Source: CAYUVH01 sp964448135 (GTDB lineage: Bacteria; Verrucomicrobiota; Verrucomicrobiia; Limisphaerales; UBA8199). From it: a DNA stretch of 63,735 bases. The first letter of the stretch is position 1; each line of letters begins with the position of its first letter. The notes under the pieces were generated by a model, which worked only from the letters and a program-made list of their open reading frames with translations, did not search any database and was not told the DNA's origin. Made by a program: the position numbers and the translations under genes. The DNA lies in NCBI GenBank assembly GCA_964448135.1, contig CAYUVH010000008.1, positions 1 to 63,735 of the forward strand, written 5' to 3'. This document shows, piece after piece, positions 51,089 through 61,113 of the stretch.

Positions 51089-51802
51089 ATGCCGTTGACC
51101 TCCGACCAATTCGACGCGCTCCGCCGGCTTGACACCTGCCTGGTGTCGAACGCCATTGAGAATTTCGCGATCCGGCTTCGCAACGAGGGCTTCGCCGACG
51201 GGTCGGTGCGCTGTCTCTTCCCGCAACTGCCGGTGATGATTGGCCACGCGGTGACGCTTCGTATCCGCTGTTCCGGCCCGCCTGTGGAAGGCCGCACCGT
51301 TCCTGAAAGCACCGATTGGCTCGAGCACGCCTTGAATACTCCCCCTCCACGCGTGCTCGTCATTCAAGACCTCGACGCCACCCTTGGCCGCGGCGCATGG
51401 CTGGGGGAGGTCCACGCCAATATTCTAATGGCGTTGGGATTCGTGGGGGCGGTGACCAATGGCGCCGCGCGGGATTTGCCCGCAGTATCCGCGATGGGTT
51501 TCCCGGTTTTCGCCAGGCACACGGCCGTGTCCCACGCTTACGCGCATATCATCAGCTCTGGCGGGCGGGTGGAAGTGGGCGGACTTGGCGTAGAACCCGG
51601 CGATTTGTTGATGGGTGACATCCATGGCGTGCTTTCCGTCCCCGCCGGTATTGCGGCGCAGGTTCCCACCGTTGCCGAACGCATCCAGGACCAGGAACGC
51701 GAAGTCATCGGTCTTTGCCGCACCCCCGATTTCTCGATGGAGAATTTACGCAAGGCGTTGCGCGAACGCGGCCTGAGCGACGTCGCCGAACCTCTGAGCT
51801 GA
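51089..51802 (+). CDS. RraA-family protein (4-hydroxy-2-oxoglutarate aldolase-like)
   Basis: 237-aa protein. LRRLDTCLVSNAIENFAIRL, IGHAVTLRIRCSGPPVEG, GRGAWLGEVHANILMALGFV, GAVTNGAARDLPAVSAMGFP and VEPGDLLMGDIHGVLSVP are the RraA/HMG-aldolase strand order; G.VTDG.vRD appears as GAVTNGAARD. In that motif Asp is replaced by Asn, a site that takes part in metal binding in the aldolases. It is inserted between the efflux adaptor and the RND pump (1 bp and 19 bp spacing), an odd partnership. Confidence 0.85.
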   Translation: MPLTSDQFDALRRLDTCLVSNAIENFAIRLRNEGFADGSVRCLFPQLPVMIGHAVTLRIRCSGPPVEGRTVPESTDWLEHALNTPPPRVLVIQDLDATLGRGAWLGEVHANILMALGFVGAVTNGAARDLPAVSAMGFPVFARHTAVSHAYAHIISSGGRVEVGGLGVEPGDLLMGDIHGVLSVPAGIAAQVPTVAERIQDQEREVIGLCRTPDFSMENLRKALRERGLSDVAEPLS

Positions 51803-51821
51803 CTTTTTAATCCACCACGTT

Positions 51822-54800
51822 ATGTCCCGCTTCGCCCTCCGTTATCCGTTCTTCATCATCGTCATCTGCCTGGTGACGTGCGTGATCGGCATCACCAGTG
51901 TTTTTCGCATGCCGGTGGACCTCTTCCCGCCCATCAACCTTCCGGTCGTCGTGGTGGCCACTTTCTTTTCCGGCATGCCCCCCGAGCAGATCGAAAACGA
52001 TATCACCGGACGTTTCGAACGATTCTTCACGCTGGCAAGCGGCATTGACCACATCGAATCCCGTTCGCTGCCCGGTGTGAGCCTCATCAAGGTCTACTTT
52101 CAGCCAGGCATCAACGCAGACAACGCGGTAAGCGTCATCGCCAACCTGGCCTCCGCCAACTTGCGCCGCCTGCCTCCGGGCACCCTTCCGCCGGTCGTTT
52201 TGAAATTCGATGCCTCCAGCCTGCCCGTCTGTCTCGTCACGCTCAAAGGCGAGGGCCTCGACCAAACCCGCCTCCGCGACCTCGGTCAATACACCGTGCG
52301 CAACCAGATCGCCAATGTCTCCGGCGCCTCCGTCCCGCAACCCTTCGGCGGCAAATACCGCCAGATCATGGTCTACGTGGATCCGCTGAAATTGGAGGCG
52401 CACCAGTTGAGCGTCATGGACGTGGTTCGCTCGGTAAACGACGCCAACATGATCCTGCCCGCCGGCGACGTTCGCATCGGGCCCCTCGACTACAATATTT
52501 ATTGCAACAGTCAGATCGAGAAGATGGATGACCTCAATCGCATACCGCTGAAAACCGTCGGCAGTTCCTCAGTCATGGTGGGCGATGTCGGTATCGCGAA
52601 GGACGCTTCCCAAATCCAGAACTGTGTGGTTCGGGTGGACGGCCAGGAGTCCGTTTATCTCCCCGTCCTGCGGCAGGGCGGAGATGCCAATACGATCGCC
52701 GTGGTCAACGGCATTCGCGCCGGGGTGAGCGACCTGCTCGATGTCCCCAAGCAATTGGTGACGAAAGTGGTCTTTGACCAATCGGTGTTCGTGCGCTCGG
52801 CGATCGAAAACCTCGTCCACGAAGGGGCGATCGGACTCGTACTGACGGGAGTAATGATCCTGGTGTTCCTGGGCAATGTCCGTGCGACGGTCGGGGTCTT
52901 TCTTTCCATTCCGCTTTCGGTCCTGGCTACTTTTTTCGCGCTGTATCTGGGAGGCGGAACCGTCAACACGATGATTCTGGGGGGCCTCGCACTCGCCTTT
53001 TCGCGGCTCATCGATAATTCCGTCGTCGTCCTCGAAAACATTTTCCGCCACATCGAACTGGGCGAGACACCGGAAGTGGCCGCGGAAAAAGGCGGCCGCG
53101 AAGTGGCGCTGCCAGTGCTGGCCGCCACATTGACCACGGTTGTCGTCTTCTTTCCGGTCACGTTCCTTTACGGAGTCAGCCGGTTTCTGTTTTCTGCACT
53201 GGCTCTGTCCGTGGTGTTCTCTTTATTCGCATCCTATTTCGTGGCCATGACGGTTGTCCCGCTGTTTTGCGCCCGCTTCATCAAAGGCCATGGCGCGCAC
53301 CACGCGGATCCGACGGCCCACAAAACCTGGTTGGGACGATTCAACGTCTGGTTCAACCACAAATTCAATCGTGGGCTGGATCGTTACGAGGGCGTGCTGA
53401 ATCGTTCGCTTCTTAGACCGATGGCCACCGTCGCCGGGTTGCTCGGCGTTTTTCTCCTCAGCATGGGGCTGGCTCCCCTGCTCGGCGTCTCTTATTTCCC
53501 GCGCACCGATCCCGGACAATTCCTGATCAACCTCAAAGCCGCCACCGGCACCCGCCTGGAATACACCGAGCAACTGGTCGAGAAAGTCGAGCACATCATC
53601 CGTGAAGTGGTGCCCACCAATGAACTCGGCGTGGTCGTCGCCAATATCGGCGTCACTCCCGGCTTTTCCTCCATGTATACGCCGAATTCCGCGCAGCACA
53701 CCGCCTTCGTCCAGGCCAGCCTCGCGGAAGGCCACCGCGTCAACAGCTACGAATACATGAATCGCGTTCGCGCCCGCCTCGCGCGCGAACTTCCCCAACT
53801 CACCGCCTACTTCCAAACCGGCGGTCTCGTGGATGGCGTCCTGAACCTTGGCATGCCCGCGCCCATGGATGTTCAGGTCAGCGGCACGGACATCGAAGCC
53901 GCGCATCGTGTCGCCGTGGATCTTTCCCGCAAACTCCGCGCCCTCCCCGGCGTCAGCGATGTCCTGGTTCCGCAGGATGTGGATTATCCCGCTCTCAAGC
54001 TCGACATTGACCGCGAGCGTGCCGGCGAGCTGGGCCTCAGTTCCAAGGAAGTCGTCGGCAACGTCATCACGGCGCTCACCTCCGACCAAATGATCGCCCC
54101 CAGTTACTGGGTGGATCCCAAAAGCGGAAACGACTACCTGCTGACCGTCCAATATTACGAGGGACAGGTGAAGGACCTCGCCGACCTTAGATCCATCCCG
54201 GTGCGCTCCGCCGCCCGGGCGGTTCCCGCACGGCTCGATGCCGTAAGCGAAATTCACCATATTCACGCCCCCACCGAGGTGGATCACTACCAGTTGCGGC
54301 GCATTATTGATGTTTACGTTGCCACCAAGGCCGAGGACCTCGGCCGTAGCCTGAGCGCGGCGCGGAAGATCATCGCGCAGACCCCCCTGCCCGAAGGTGT
54401 GCGTGTGACGATCCGCGGTTCTGTCCAGGGCATGCAGGCTTCCTTCAAAAGCTTCGGCCTGGGCCTCCTGCTCTCCGTGCTTCTGGTCTATTTGATTCTC
54501 GTCGCGCAATTCAAATCCTGGGTTGATCCGCTGATCATTCTCCTCGCCGTTCCCACCGGCCTCACCGGCGTACTGATCACGCTCCTGATCACCGGCACCA
54601 CACTCAACGTCATGTCGCTGATGGGCATCGTCATGATGGTCGGCATCGTCGTGTCAAACAGCATCCTGATCGTGGAATTCACCCGCCGCCTGCGCGAGGA
54701 CGGCAAGCCCCTGCGCGAAGCGGTGGCACTGGCCTGTCGCGTGCGCTTGCGTCCTGTGCTCATGACCTCGCTGGCCACCTTGATTGGCCTGCTCCCCATG

Positions 54801-54977
54801 GCCATGCGCCTGGGTGTGGGCAGCGAAGCCTACGCGCCGCTCGCCCGTGCCATCATCGGCGGTCTCGCCGTCTCCGTCTTCCTGACGGTCTTCATCGTCC
54901 CCGCCGCTTATCTCCTCGTCTATCGCCGCCGCGAAAAAACCACGCCGCCCGAAGTAACCGCCATTCAAACCGCCTGA
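51822..54977 (+). CDS. RND-type multidrug efflux permease (AcrB/HAE-1 like)
   Basis: 1051-aa inner-membrane pump with 12 transmembrane helices and two large periplasmic loops. The N-terminus SRFALRYPFFIIVICLVTCV, the second helix bundle (VMILVFLGNVRATVGVFLSI) and the C-terminal VSLMGIVMMVGIVVSNSILI type helices are canonical. In helix 4 the usual GLVVDDAIVVVEN reads LIDNSVVVLEN: the first proton-relay Asp is kept and the second is Asn. The pump exports with the adaptor and TolC channel. Its stop and the TolC ATG share one base (TGATG). Confidence 0.94.
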   Translation: MSRFALRYPFFIIVICLVTCVIGITSVFRMPVDLFPPINLPVVVVATFFSGMPPEQIENDITGRFERFFTLASGIDHIESRSLPGVSLIKVYFQPGINADNAVSVIANLASANLRRLPPGTLPPVVLKFDASSLPVCLVTLKGEGLDQTRLRDLGQYTVRNQIANVSGASVPQPFGGKYRQIMVYVDPLKLEAHQLSVMDVVRSVNDANMILPAGDVRIGPLDYNIYCNSQIEKMDDLNRIPLKTVGSSSVMVGDVGIAKDASQIQNCVVRVDGQESVYLPVLRQGGDANTIAVVNGIRAGVSDLLDVPKQLVTKVVFDQSVFVRSAIENLVHEGAIGLVLTGVMILVFLGNVRATVGVFLSIPLSVLATFFALYLGGGTVNTMILGGLALAFSRLIDNSVVVLENIFRHIELGETPEVAAEKGGREVALPVLAATLTTVVVFFPVTFLYGVSRFLFSALALSVVFSLFASYFVAMTVVPLFCARFIKGHGAHHADPTAHKTWLGRFNVWFNHKFNRGLDRYEGVLNRSLLRPMATVAGLLGVFLLSMGLAPLLGVSYFPRTDPGQFLINLKAATGTRLEYTEQLVEKVEHIIREVVPTNELGVVVANIGVTPGFSSMYTPNSAQHTAFVQASLAEGHRVNSYEYMNRVRARLARELPQLTAYFQTGGLVDGVLNLGMPAPMDVQVSGTDIEAAHRVAVDLSRKLRALPGVSDVLVPQDVDYPALKLDIDRERAGELGLSSKEVVGNVITALTSDQMIAPSYWVDPKSGNDYLLTVQYYEGQVKDLADLRSIPVRSAARAVPARLDAVSEIHHIHAPTEVDHYQLRRIIDVYVATKAEDLGRSLSAARKIIAQTPLPEGVRVTIRGSVQGMQASFKSFGLGLLLSVLLVYLILVAQFKSWVDPLIILLAVPTGLTGVLITLLITGTTLNVMSLMGIVMMVGIVVSNSILIVEFTRRLREDGKPLREAVALACRVRLRPVLMTSLATLIGLLPMAMRLGVGSEAYAPLARAIIGGLAVSVFLTVFIVPAAYLLVYRRREKTTPPEVTAIQTA

Positions 54978-56275
54978 TGAAACTCCTGGGAAACATTCTG
55001 CTGGTTGCCTCGCTGGCCGCCGTTGTGTTTGCGGCGCGCGCCGAAACCAATTCGCAACCGCTTTCCTTGCCCGAGGCCCACGAAAACGCCTTGAAGAATC
55101 ATCCGCGCATCAGCGTGGCCGAACTTCGAGCGCTCGCCGCGAAACAAACCGTCCGCCAGGTGCAATCCGCCTTTTTCCCCAACATCTCGGCCAACGTCGT
55201 CTCCGTCGGCACCGCCGGTGACAACACGCGCCTGGAAGCCAACGGCGGGTTGAACAACCCCATCATCTACGAGCGCAACGCCGAAGGCCTCACCGTCTCA
55301 CAACTCCTTTTCGACTTCGGCCGCACGTGGAATCTGAGCAAGAGCTCCAAATTCCACGCCGCCGCCGAGGAGCAAAATACCGCTGCCACCCGGGAGCAAG
55401 TCCTCGTCGAAGTGGACGCCGCTTTTTACTCGGCCCTGGAAGCGCAGGCCATTCGCCACGTGGCCGACCAGACCATCGCCGCGCGAAGGCTATTCCTCGA
55501 TCGCGTGAGCATGCTGGCCTCGAACCAGCTCCGTTCCGAACTCGATGTCAGCTTTGCCCGCGTGAACCTCGAGGAAGCCCAACTCCTGCAAAACAAGGCG
55601 CAGAACGACGCGGAAGCCTCCTTCGCCCAACTCACCGCCCTGCTCGGTTCCCGCGAGCAACACGCTTGGCAGCTGGTCGAGCCAGCGCCGCCCGCCGCCC
55701 TGCCACCCGAAGCCTCCCCGCTCGTCGAGGACGCCCTGCTGAATCGCCCCGATCTGCTCAGGCTCCGCAACGAACGCGACGCGGCCACCAGGCTCGCCTC
55801 CGCTGAAAAGGCCGCCCGCTATCCGACCGTCAGCGCCGTGGGCAACGCCGGCGTTTCTCCCATTCACTCCGATTCCCTGCCTGACAACTACGCGGCGGCC
55901 GGCCTAGTGGTAACCATGCCGCTCTTCGCCGGTGGCTATTATTCCGCTCGGCAACACGAAGCCGAACTCCGCGCTCGCGCCGCTTCGGAAACGCTCCGCG
56001 ATTTGGAAAACAACACCGTCCGCGACGTCCGTATCGCCTGGTTGAACTCCAAGAACGCCCTCGACCGCGTCGGCATCACCACCAAGCTCCTGCAAAACGC
56101 CAATCAATCCCTCAACCTGGCCCAGGCCAAATACGACGCCGGCTCCAGCTCGATCGTCGAGCTGAACCAGGCACAGCTCAACCAGGTCTCCGCTGAAATC
56201 GCGACTTCCAATACCCGTTACGAATACCTCCTGAGCCGCTCGGTCCTGAATTTTCAAACCGGTTCGCTTCACTGA
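54977..56275 (+). CDS. TolC-family outer-membrane channel
   Basis: 432 aa from ATG 54977, overlapping the pump stop. A signal peptide (to ~23) precedes SLPEAHENALKNHPRISVAE, the TolC repeat start, and QLLFDFGRTW, a family landmark. Two long helical repeats (DRVSMLASNQLRSELDVSFA; LQNANQSLNLAQAKYDAGSS) give the coiled-coil barrel. VVTMPLFAGGYYSARQHEAE is the second half's start. It completes the regulator-kinase-adaptor-pump-channel cluster. Confidence 0.94.
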   Translation: MKLLGNILLVASLAAVVFAARAETNSQPLSLPEAHENALKNHPRISVAELRALAAKQTVRQVQSAFFPNISANVVSVGTAGDNTRLEANGGLNNPIIYERNAEGLTVSQLLFDFGRTWNLSKSSKFHAAAEEQNTAATREQVLVEVDAAFYSALEAQAIRHVADQTIAARRLFLDRVSMLASNQLRSELDVSFARVNLEEAQLLQNKAQNDAEASFAQLTALLGSREQHAWQLVEPAPPAALPPEASPLVEDALLNRPDLLRLRNERDAATRLASAEKAARYPTVSAVGNAGVSPIHSDSLPDNYAAAGLVVTMPLFAGGYYSARQHEAELRARAASETLRDLENNTVRDVRIAWLNSKNALDRVGITTKLLQNANQSLNLAQAKYDAGSSSIVELNQAQLNQVSAEIATSNTRYEYLLSRSVLNFQTGSLH

Positions 56276-56337
56276 CACGCCGTTCCACTTCGCGTCGACC
56301 GGAACGCCTGGGCTCACCAGCCCCGGGCAAAAGTCGC

Positions 56338-59300
56338 TTGACTCAAATCCTGATTAAATATGCAGCCCTTTTCGCGGGAAAACCGCTTGCCAATACCTAC
56401 CCCTCGCGGAAAATTATCGTCAGCTTGAAAACCCTCGTTCGTCTGCTCGCCGGTCTCCTCTTTTCTTTGGTCTCACTGACTGCCCCGGCACAGGTTTCAC
56501 ACCATATTTCCGCGGCCAACCTTGTCGTTGTCCAGAACGACACCAACAACACCACCTCGTCGGTCACCCTCAGCACCCCGCTTTCCATCAATGATTTCCG
56601 GATTCGCAGCGGCTCGAATCGCGGCGATTATAATGTTCAGGTCGGCGCCCTCTCCACCGATGACGTGACGAACGGCATCCTCATGTCGTCCATCAGCCAG
56701 AACGGTCGGGACAACGGCGAGGACGCGTTTCCCGGGATGAACTACGGCACGTGCTCGATCGACAGCAATGCCAGCGGCTCGCCCGGCTCCAGTGGGGAAT
56801 ATTGGATCGCGGTGTTTCAGGCGCCGCAAAACGCCGAATACAACTTCAATGTCGCGGCCGCCTGGTTCCCCTACAGCGATGGCTGGCTCGGCGGCTGGCT
56901 CAACAACGCTTCCGGCGTCAATGGCGGCGCGAACAATCATTTGATCGGCAACCCAAACCTCGTGCTCGACACCCACGTGATTGACCAGGGCAGCGGCAAA
57001 ACCAAGGTGGATTTGCACGCATTCGGTTTCGATTCGCGCACCAACGCTCTGCTGCTCGTGGAAGGCGGCAAGAACGAAGCGAACTTCGCCCTTTCGTCCA
57101 CCAACAACGACGGCACCTGGACCATCACCTGTCATGACGACAACGGCGGCACGGAGCAGGACTACGTCGGTTTCGTTTGCATTCCCCTGACCAATAACAG
57201 CGTGGTGTCCGGCAAATTCCTGGGCGACACCAGCATCGTGCTGCAAAGCCAGCCTTTCAACGTGAGCAATCCCGGAATCGGCACCTACCACTTGAGCATT
57301 CCGGGCGTTAACCCCGCCAATGGTGTGCTGATCATCTCCGCCCAAGCCGGCGACAACATCAATTCCGACAACCTGGTCTGCTACCAGCTCAATGGCGATG
57401 GGTGGGATATCCAATCGCGTGATATTACGTCCGGGTTCACGCCCGCACTGCAAAGCCTGGACGGCACGGATGCCGTCGTTTCGTTTGTCTATATCCCCGG
57501 ACCGACCCCCGGCTCGACCACGCTGCGCTGGGCGGGCTCGCCGGGCACGAATTGGGATTTCACCACCAACCAGGTCTGGCGCCTTCCGATTGGCAATACG
57601 CCCACCAATTACACCGATGCCTGCCAGACTGTCTTCGACGACAGTGGCTCGAATTTTACCGTCAACCTGACCGCAACCGTTTCTCCGTATTCATTGAGCT
57701 TTTCAAATATAACGCACAATTATCTCATTTCTGGAACGGGTCACATCGTCGGCTCAAGCGGCCTGGCCAAAGGCGGCACTGGTAAACTCACTCTCGCAGT
57801 CAGCAACAGTTACTCAGGCGACACCGTGATCTCCCAGGGAACGTTGGCGGTGGGTGTAAAGGGCGCGATTCCGGGTGGCCCCGGATACGGCGATACCGTC
57901 GTGAACGGCACCCTCGATTTGGGAGGATTCGATTGCACTCTAAATGATCTGACCGGCGCGGGCATCGTGGACAATTTGACCGGTGGTGGCGCTCCGCGTT
58001 TGCGGATTTATGAAACGACCAACACCACATTTTCCGGGTCGCTCAAAAATACCACCGGCGCACTGACGCTCGTGCTGGACGGCGGCGGAACCTTGACACT
58101 GACGGGCGTCAACAGCGTCAGCGGTGGTTCCGTGGTCAGCAACGGAACTTTGGTGGTGAACAGCAGCCTGGGCGTCGGTCCGGTCACGGTACAAAGCAAC
58201 GCCAGGTTGGCGGGAGGCGGTATCATCGCCGGACCCGTCACCATGGCGGACAACAGCTCGCTGCTCCTAAGGGCCAGCTCGCCGCTTGCCACCGGCCCGC
58301 TCACTCTGAATGGCACGGTCACGGTCAACGTCGCCAGCGGCATTTCTCTGACCAACGCGGCGACCTATGTGTTAATGCACCACGGCGCCGTCGGCGGCAG
58401 CGGCGCGTTCAAGCTGGTTCTTCCCCCCGGATTACAAGCCAACGGATTCACCGCCGCCCTTCAGGACACGGCCACCCAGTTGAAATTGGTGGTCACGCCC
58501 GTGGGGATCACCGGCACGATTGCCGATGTCCGGCACGTGATCATCCTCATGCACGAAAACCGCGCCTTCGATCACTACTTCGGCACCCTCCACGGCGTGC
58601 ACGGATTCAATGATCGCAACGCCCTGCAAATCACCAACGGCGTCAGCATCTTTTACCAGCCGTCCAACACCAGCTATGAACTGCCCTTTCATACCAGCGT
58701 TCAATGTTTGACTGACTTGAATCACACCTGGCCGGTCACCCATACCACGGTCAACGGCGGTCGAAACGACGGCTGGGTCGCCAACAAAGGAGCGGAGACC
58801 ATGTGCTATTTCGACCGGACCGACCTGCCCTTTTATTATGCGTTGGCCGACGCCTTTACCATTTGCGACGAATATCACTGCTCCGTTTTGTCCTCCACGG
58901 ATCCCAATCGTATCACGTTCATGTCCGGAATGATTGACCCCCACGGCACTGGCGGCGGGCCCGAGATAGACAATAGCGACCTGCCGGGCGGCTTCCGCTG
59001 GAAGACGTATCCCGAATGTCTGCAGGAAGCGGGCGTGTCCTGGAAAACATATTCCGTTTCCGGCGACAACGCCGAGAATGTGTTGATCCGGTTCGCCGCC
59101 TACCAGCAGGCAGCGCCGGGAAGCCCGCTCTACGATCGCGGCGTGGCCACCTACTCCAGCCAGACGGCGATGATCAATGGCTTTGCCAATGACGTGGCCA
59201 GCAACACTTTGCCCTCGGTCTCCTGGATCGTGACCACGGGCGGCTACAGCGAACATCCAGCCAATTCGCCGGCCAGTGGTGAGTACGTGGTCAAGCAGCT

Positions 59301-60528
59301 CCTCGACGCCCTCGCCGCCAACCCCCAGGTCTACAAATCCAGCGTGTTCATTTATAACTACGATGAAAACGACGGTTTCTTCGACCATGCCATGCCCATT
59401 CTCCCGCCGCCGGGCACGCCCGATGAATTTGTCGGCAGCCAGCCCATCGGGTTGGGCATCCGCGTTCCCGCTTTCCTGATTTCTCCGTGGTCGCGCGGCG
59501 GGCGCGTTTGCTCCCAGGTGTTCGACCACACCTCCGTCACCCGGTTCCTCGAAGCCTGGACCGGCGTCATGAACCCGAACATCAGCGCCTGGCGCCGGCA
59601 AGTCTGCGGCGACCTCACCAGCGCCTTCGATTTCGCGCATCCGAACACGAATTATCCCGTCCTCGCCGGGGTGAGTCCCGTGAGCTGCCCGTCCGGTATA
59701 ACGCCGGCCGTCCCGTCGCCGCAAACGTATCCCCTGGTGGAAGGCGGCACCCTCACACCCATGCCCCTGCCCTATCAGCCGAACGCGAGTTGCACGCTGA
59801 ACACCGCCACCACCACCTTCACCGTAAAAATGACCAACACCGGCGCGGCATCGGTGCACTTCGCTGTTTATCCCAACGCCTTCCGCACGGACGGGCCCTG
59901 GCCGTTTGACGTGGACACCAGTGAAGGCGCAGCCATGTCCTTCAGTACTGCGGGCACCGCCGGCAAATATGATTTCAGTTGCTACGGCCCGAATGGTTTT
60001 CAACGCCGATTCGCCGGCAACATCACGAACGATTATCAGAAGATCGAGGCCCTCTCGGTGCTCGACCCGGTTAACGGGGGATTGAAATTGCAGTTGATGA
60101 ACATGTCCGCGTCGGCCGTCACCTTCACCGTGACCAATGGTTACTTTGCCAACAGTTCGGCCGCCTTCAACCTTTCCGCCCACACCACGAATCTGGTCAA
60201 CGTGGGCAGCGAAACAAATGCTGGATTCTACGATGTCACGGTCACCGCGAGCGCCGACAGTGCGTTCGTGCGCCGTTTCCTCGGGCGCGTGGAATTGTAC
60301 GCCGCGCCGACCGTGACTCCGGGGTCGTTGCTCGCGAACGGCAGTTTCCAATTCACTTTCAGCGGACCTGCAGGACAACCCTTCAGCGTCCTCGCCGCGA
60401 CCAATCTTTTACCCTCCGCAAGCTGGGTCACCGTTTCGTCGGGAACGTTCACGACCGTGCCGGCTGTTTATACTGAATCAGGCATTTACGCCCGCTCAGG
60501 GCGGTTTTACCGGGTCACTTCCCCCTGA
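56338..60528 (+). CDS. Secreted phospholipase C-type phosphoesterase with autotransporter-like repeats
   Basis: About 1396 aa; TTG 56338 opens the frame and TTG 56425 is an alternative start ahead of the signal peptide (LVRLLAGLLFSLVSLTAPAQ). Residues ~30-380 are strand-rich with no assigned fold. About residues 470-620 carry GLAKGGTGKLTLAVSNSYSG and GGGTLTLTGVNSVSGGSVVS, autotransporter-associated beta-helix repeats. IADVRHVIILMHENRAFDHYF (~730-752) begins a bacterial phospholipase C/phosphoesterase domain (PF04185), with RITFMSGMIDPHG and DENDGFFDHAMP. The last ~200 residues are the DUF756 repeats. A surface-exposed esterase is inferred. Confidence 0.9.
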   Translation: MTQILIKYAALFAGKPLANTYPSRKIIVSLKTLVRLLAGLLFSLVSLTAPAQVSHHISAANLVVVQNDTNNTTSSVTLSTPLSINDFRIRSGSNRGDYNVQVGALSTDDVTNGILMSSISQNGRDNGEDAFPGMNYGTCSIDSNASGSPGSSGEYWIAVFQAPQNAEYNFNVAAAWFPYSDGWLGGWLNNASGVNGGANNHLIGNPNLVLDTHVIDQGSGKTKVDLHAFGFDSRTNALLLVEGGKNEANFALSSTNNDGTWTITCHDDNGGTEQDYVGFVCIPLTNNSVVSGKFLGDTSIVLQSQPFNVSNPGIGTYHLSIPGVNPANGVLIISAQAGDNINSDNLVCYQLNGDGWDIQSRDITSGFTPALQSLDGTDAVVSFVYIPGPTPGSTTLRWAGSPGTNWDFTTNQVWRLPIGNTPTNYTDACQTVFDDSGSNFTVNLTATVSPYSLSFSNITHNYLISGTGHIVGSSGLAKGGTGKLTLAVSNSYSGDTVISQGTLAVGVKGAIPGGPGYGDTVVNGTLDLGGFDCTLNDLTGAGIVDNLTGGGAPRLRIYETTNTTFSGSLKNTTGALTLVLDGGGTLTLTGVNSVSGGSVVSNGTLVVNSSLGVGPVTVQSNARLAGGGIIAGPVTMADNSSLLLRASSPLATGPLTLNGTVTVNVASGISLTNAATYVLMHHGAVGGSGAFKLVLPPGLQANGFTAALQDTATQLKLVVTPVGITGTIADVRHVIILMHENRAFDHYFGTLHGVHGFNDRNALQITNGVSIFYQPSNTSYELPFHTSVQCLTDLNHTWPVTHTTVNGGRNDGWVANKGAETMCYFDRTDLPFYYALADAFTICDEYHCSVLSSTDPNRITFMSGMIDPHGTGGGPEIDNSDLPGGFRWKTYPECLQEAGVSWKTYSVSGDNAENVLIRFAAYQQAAPGSPLYDRGVATYSSQTAMINGFANDVASNTLPSVSWIVTTGGYSEHPANSPASGEYVVKQLLDALAANPQVYKSSVFIYNYDENDGFFDHAMPILPPPGTPDEFVGSQPIGLGIRVPAFLISPWSRGGRVCSQVFDHTSVTRFLEAWTGVMNPNISAWRRQVCGDLTSAFDFAHPNTNYPVLAGVSPVSCPSGITPAVPSPQTYPLVEGGTLTPMPLPYQPNASCTLNTATTTFTVKMTNTGAASVHFAVYPNAFRTDGPWPFDVDTSEGAAMSFSTAGTAGKYDFSCYGPNGFQRRFAGNITNDYQKIEALSVLDPVNGGLKLQLMNMSASAVTFTVTNGYFANSSAAFNLSAHTTNLVNVGSETNAGFYDVTVTASADSAFVRRFLGRVELYAAPTVTPGSLLANGSFQFTFSGPAGQPFSVLAATNLLPSASWVTVSSGTFTTVPAVYTESGIYARSGRFYRVTSP

Positions 60529-60693
60529 TTCCGGGAATCGGTAATTCGCAGGATTTGCAGGGTTTTGGAAACATTTATTTCAATTTTGCGCCGCACCAAC
60601 CAGCGGTAACTATCTCATTTTCAGGCACTTGAATCGAACTCATTGCACGTCCACTTTTAATGATGCATCCTATTAGAAGGAGGGTATTTTAAT

Positions 60694-61113
60694 ATGATGG
60701 CCGATTGCGCGAAATTGGGATTCCTGTTGGTTGCTGCCGTTACCTGTTTGGGAAGTGCCACCCCGGTTCAAGGCATGGATCGCTGGGAGGCTTTGGCCAT
60801 GATCGAATCCGGCACCAATGACGAAGCCGTGGGTTCGCATGGCGAGATCTCCCGTTACCAGATCAAGCCCGCCGTCTGGCGGCGTTACGCCGCCACTAAC
60901 TCCGATTGGCGTAAGGCCCACGAAGCCCTCTCCGTGGCTCGAAAAGCCATGGAAGATCGCGTGGCCGATTTCAAACGCACCTACCAGCGCGACCCGACGG
61001 ATTTCGAATTCTACGTCCTCTGGAACGCCCCCGCCCAGGTCGCGAAGCCGACGAAGGTCGTCGCGCAACGAGCCCAGCGCTACTGCAATCTCGTACTGCG
61101 CCAGCCGAGTTAA
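60694..61113 (+). CDS. Small exported lysozyme-like protein
   Basis: 139-aa protein with a good Shine-Dalgarno (AGAAGGAGGG at ~60676). Signal peptide to ~26. ALAMIESGTNDEAVGSHGEI and SRYQIKPAVWRRYA has the Glu followed by G..GE.SRYQI.P..W pattern of lytic transglycosylase-type lysozymes (compare 'ES...A.G..GE.G..Q..p'). RKAMEDRVADFKRTYQRDP is the C-terminal helix. Muramidase activity is inferred; a partial goose-type fold is likely. It converges on the GH127 gene and overlaps its end by a few bases. Confidence 0.75.
   Translation: MMADCAKLGFLLVAAVTCLGSATPVQGMDRWEALAMIESGTNDEAVGSHGEISRYQIKPAVWRRYAATNSDWRKAHEALSVARKAMEDRVADFKRTYQRDPTDFEFYVLWNAPAQVAKPTKVVAQRAQRYCNLVLRQPS

Noticed and set aside
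58432..60378. 648-codon minus-strand frame inside the phospholipase-like gene
   Set aside because: Antisense shadow of a well-supported gene. It has no start signal, a Gly/His/Arg-rich composition and no recognisable motif.
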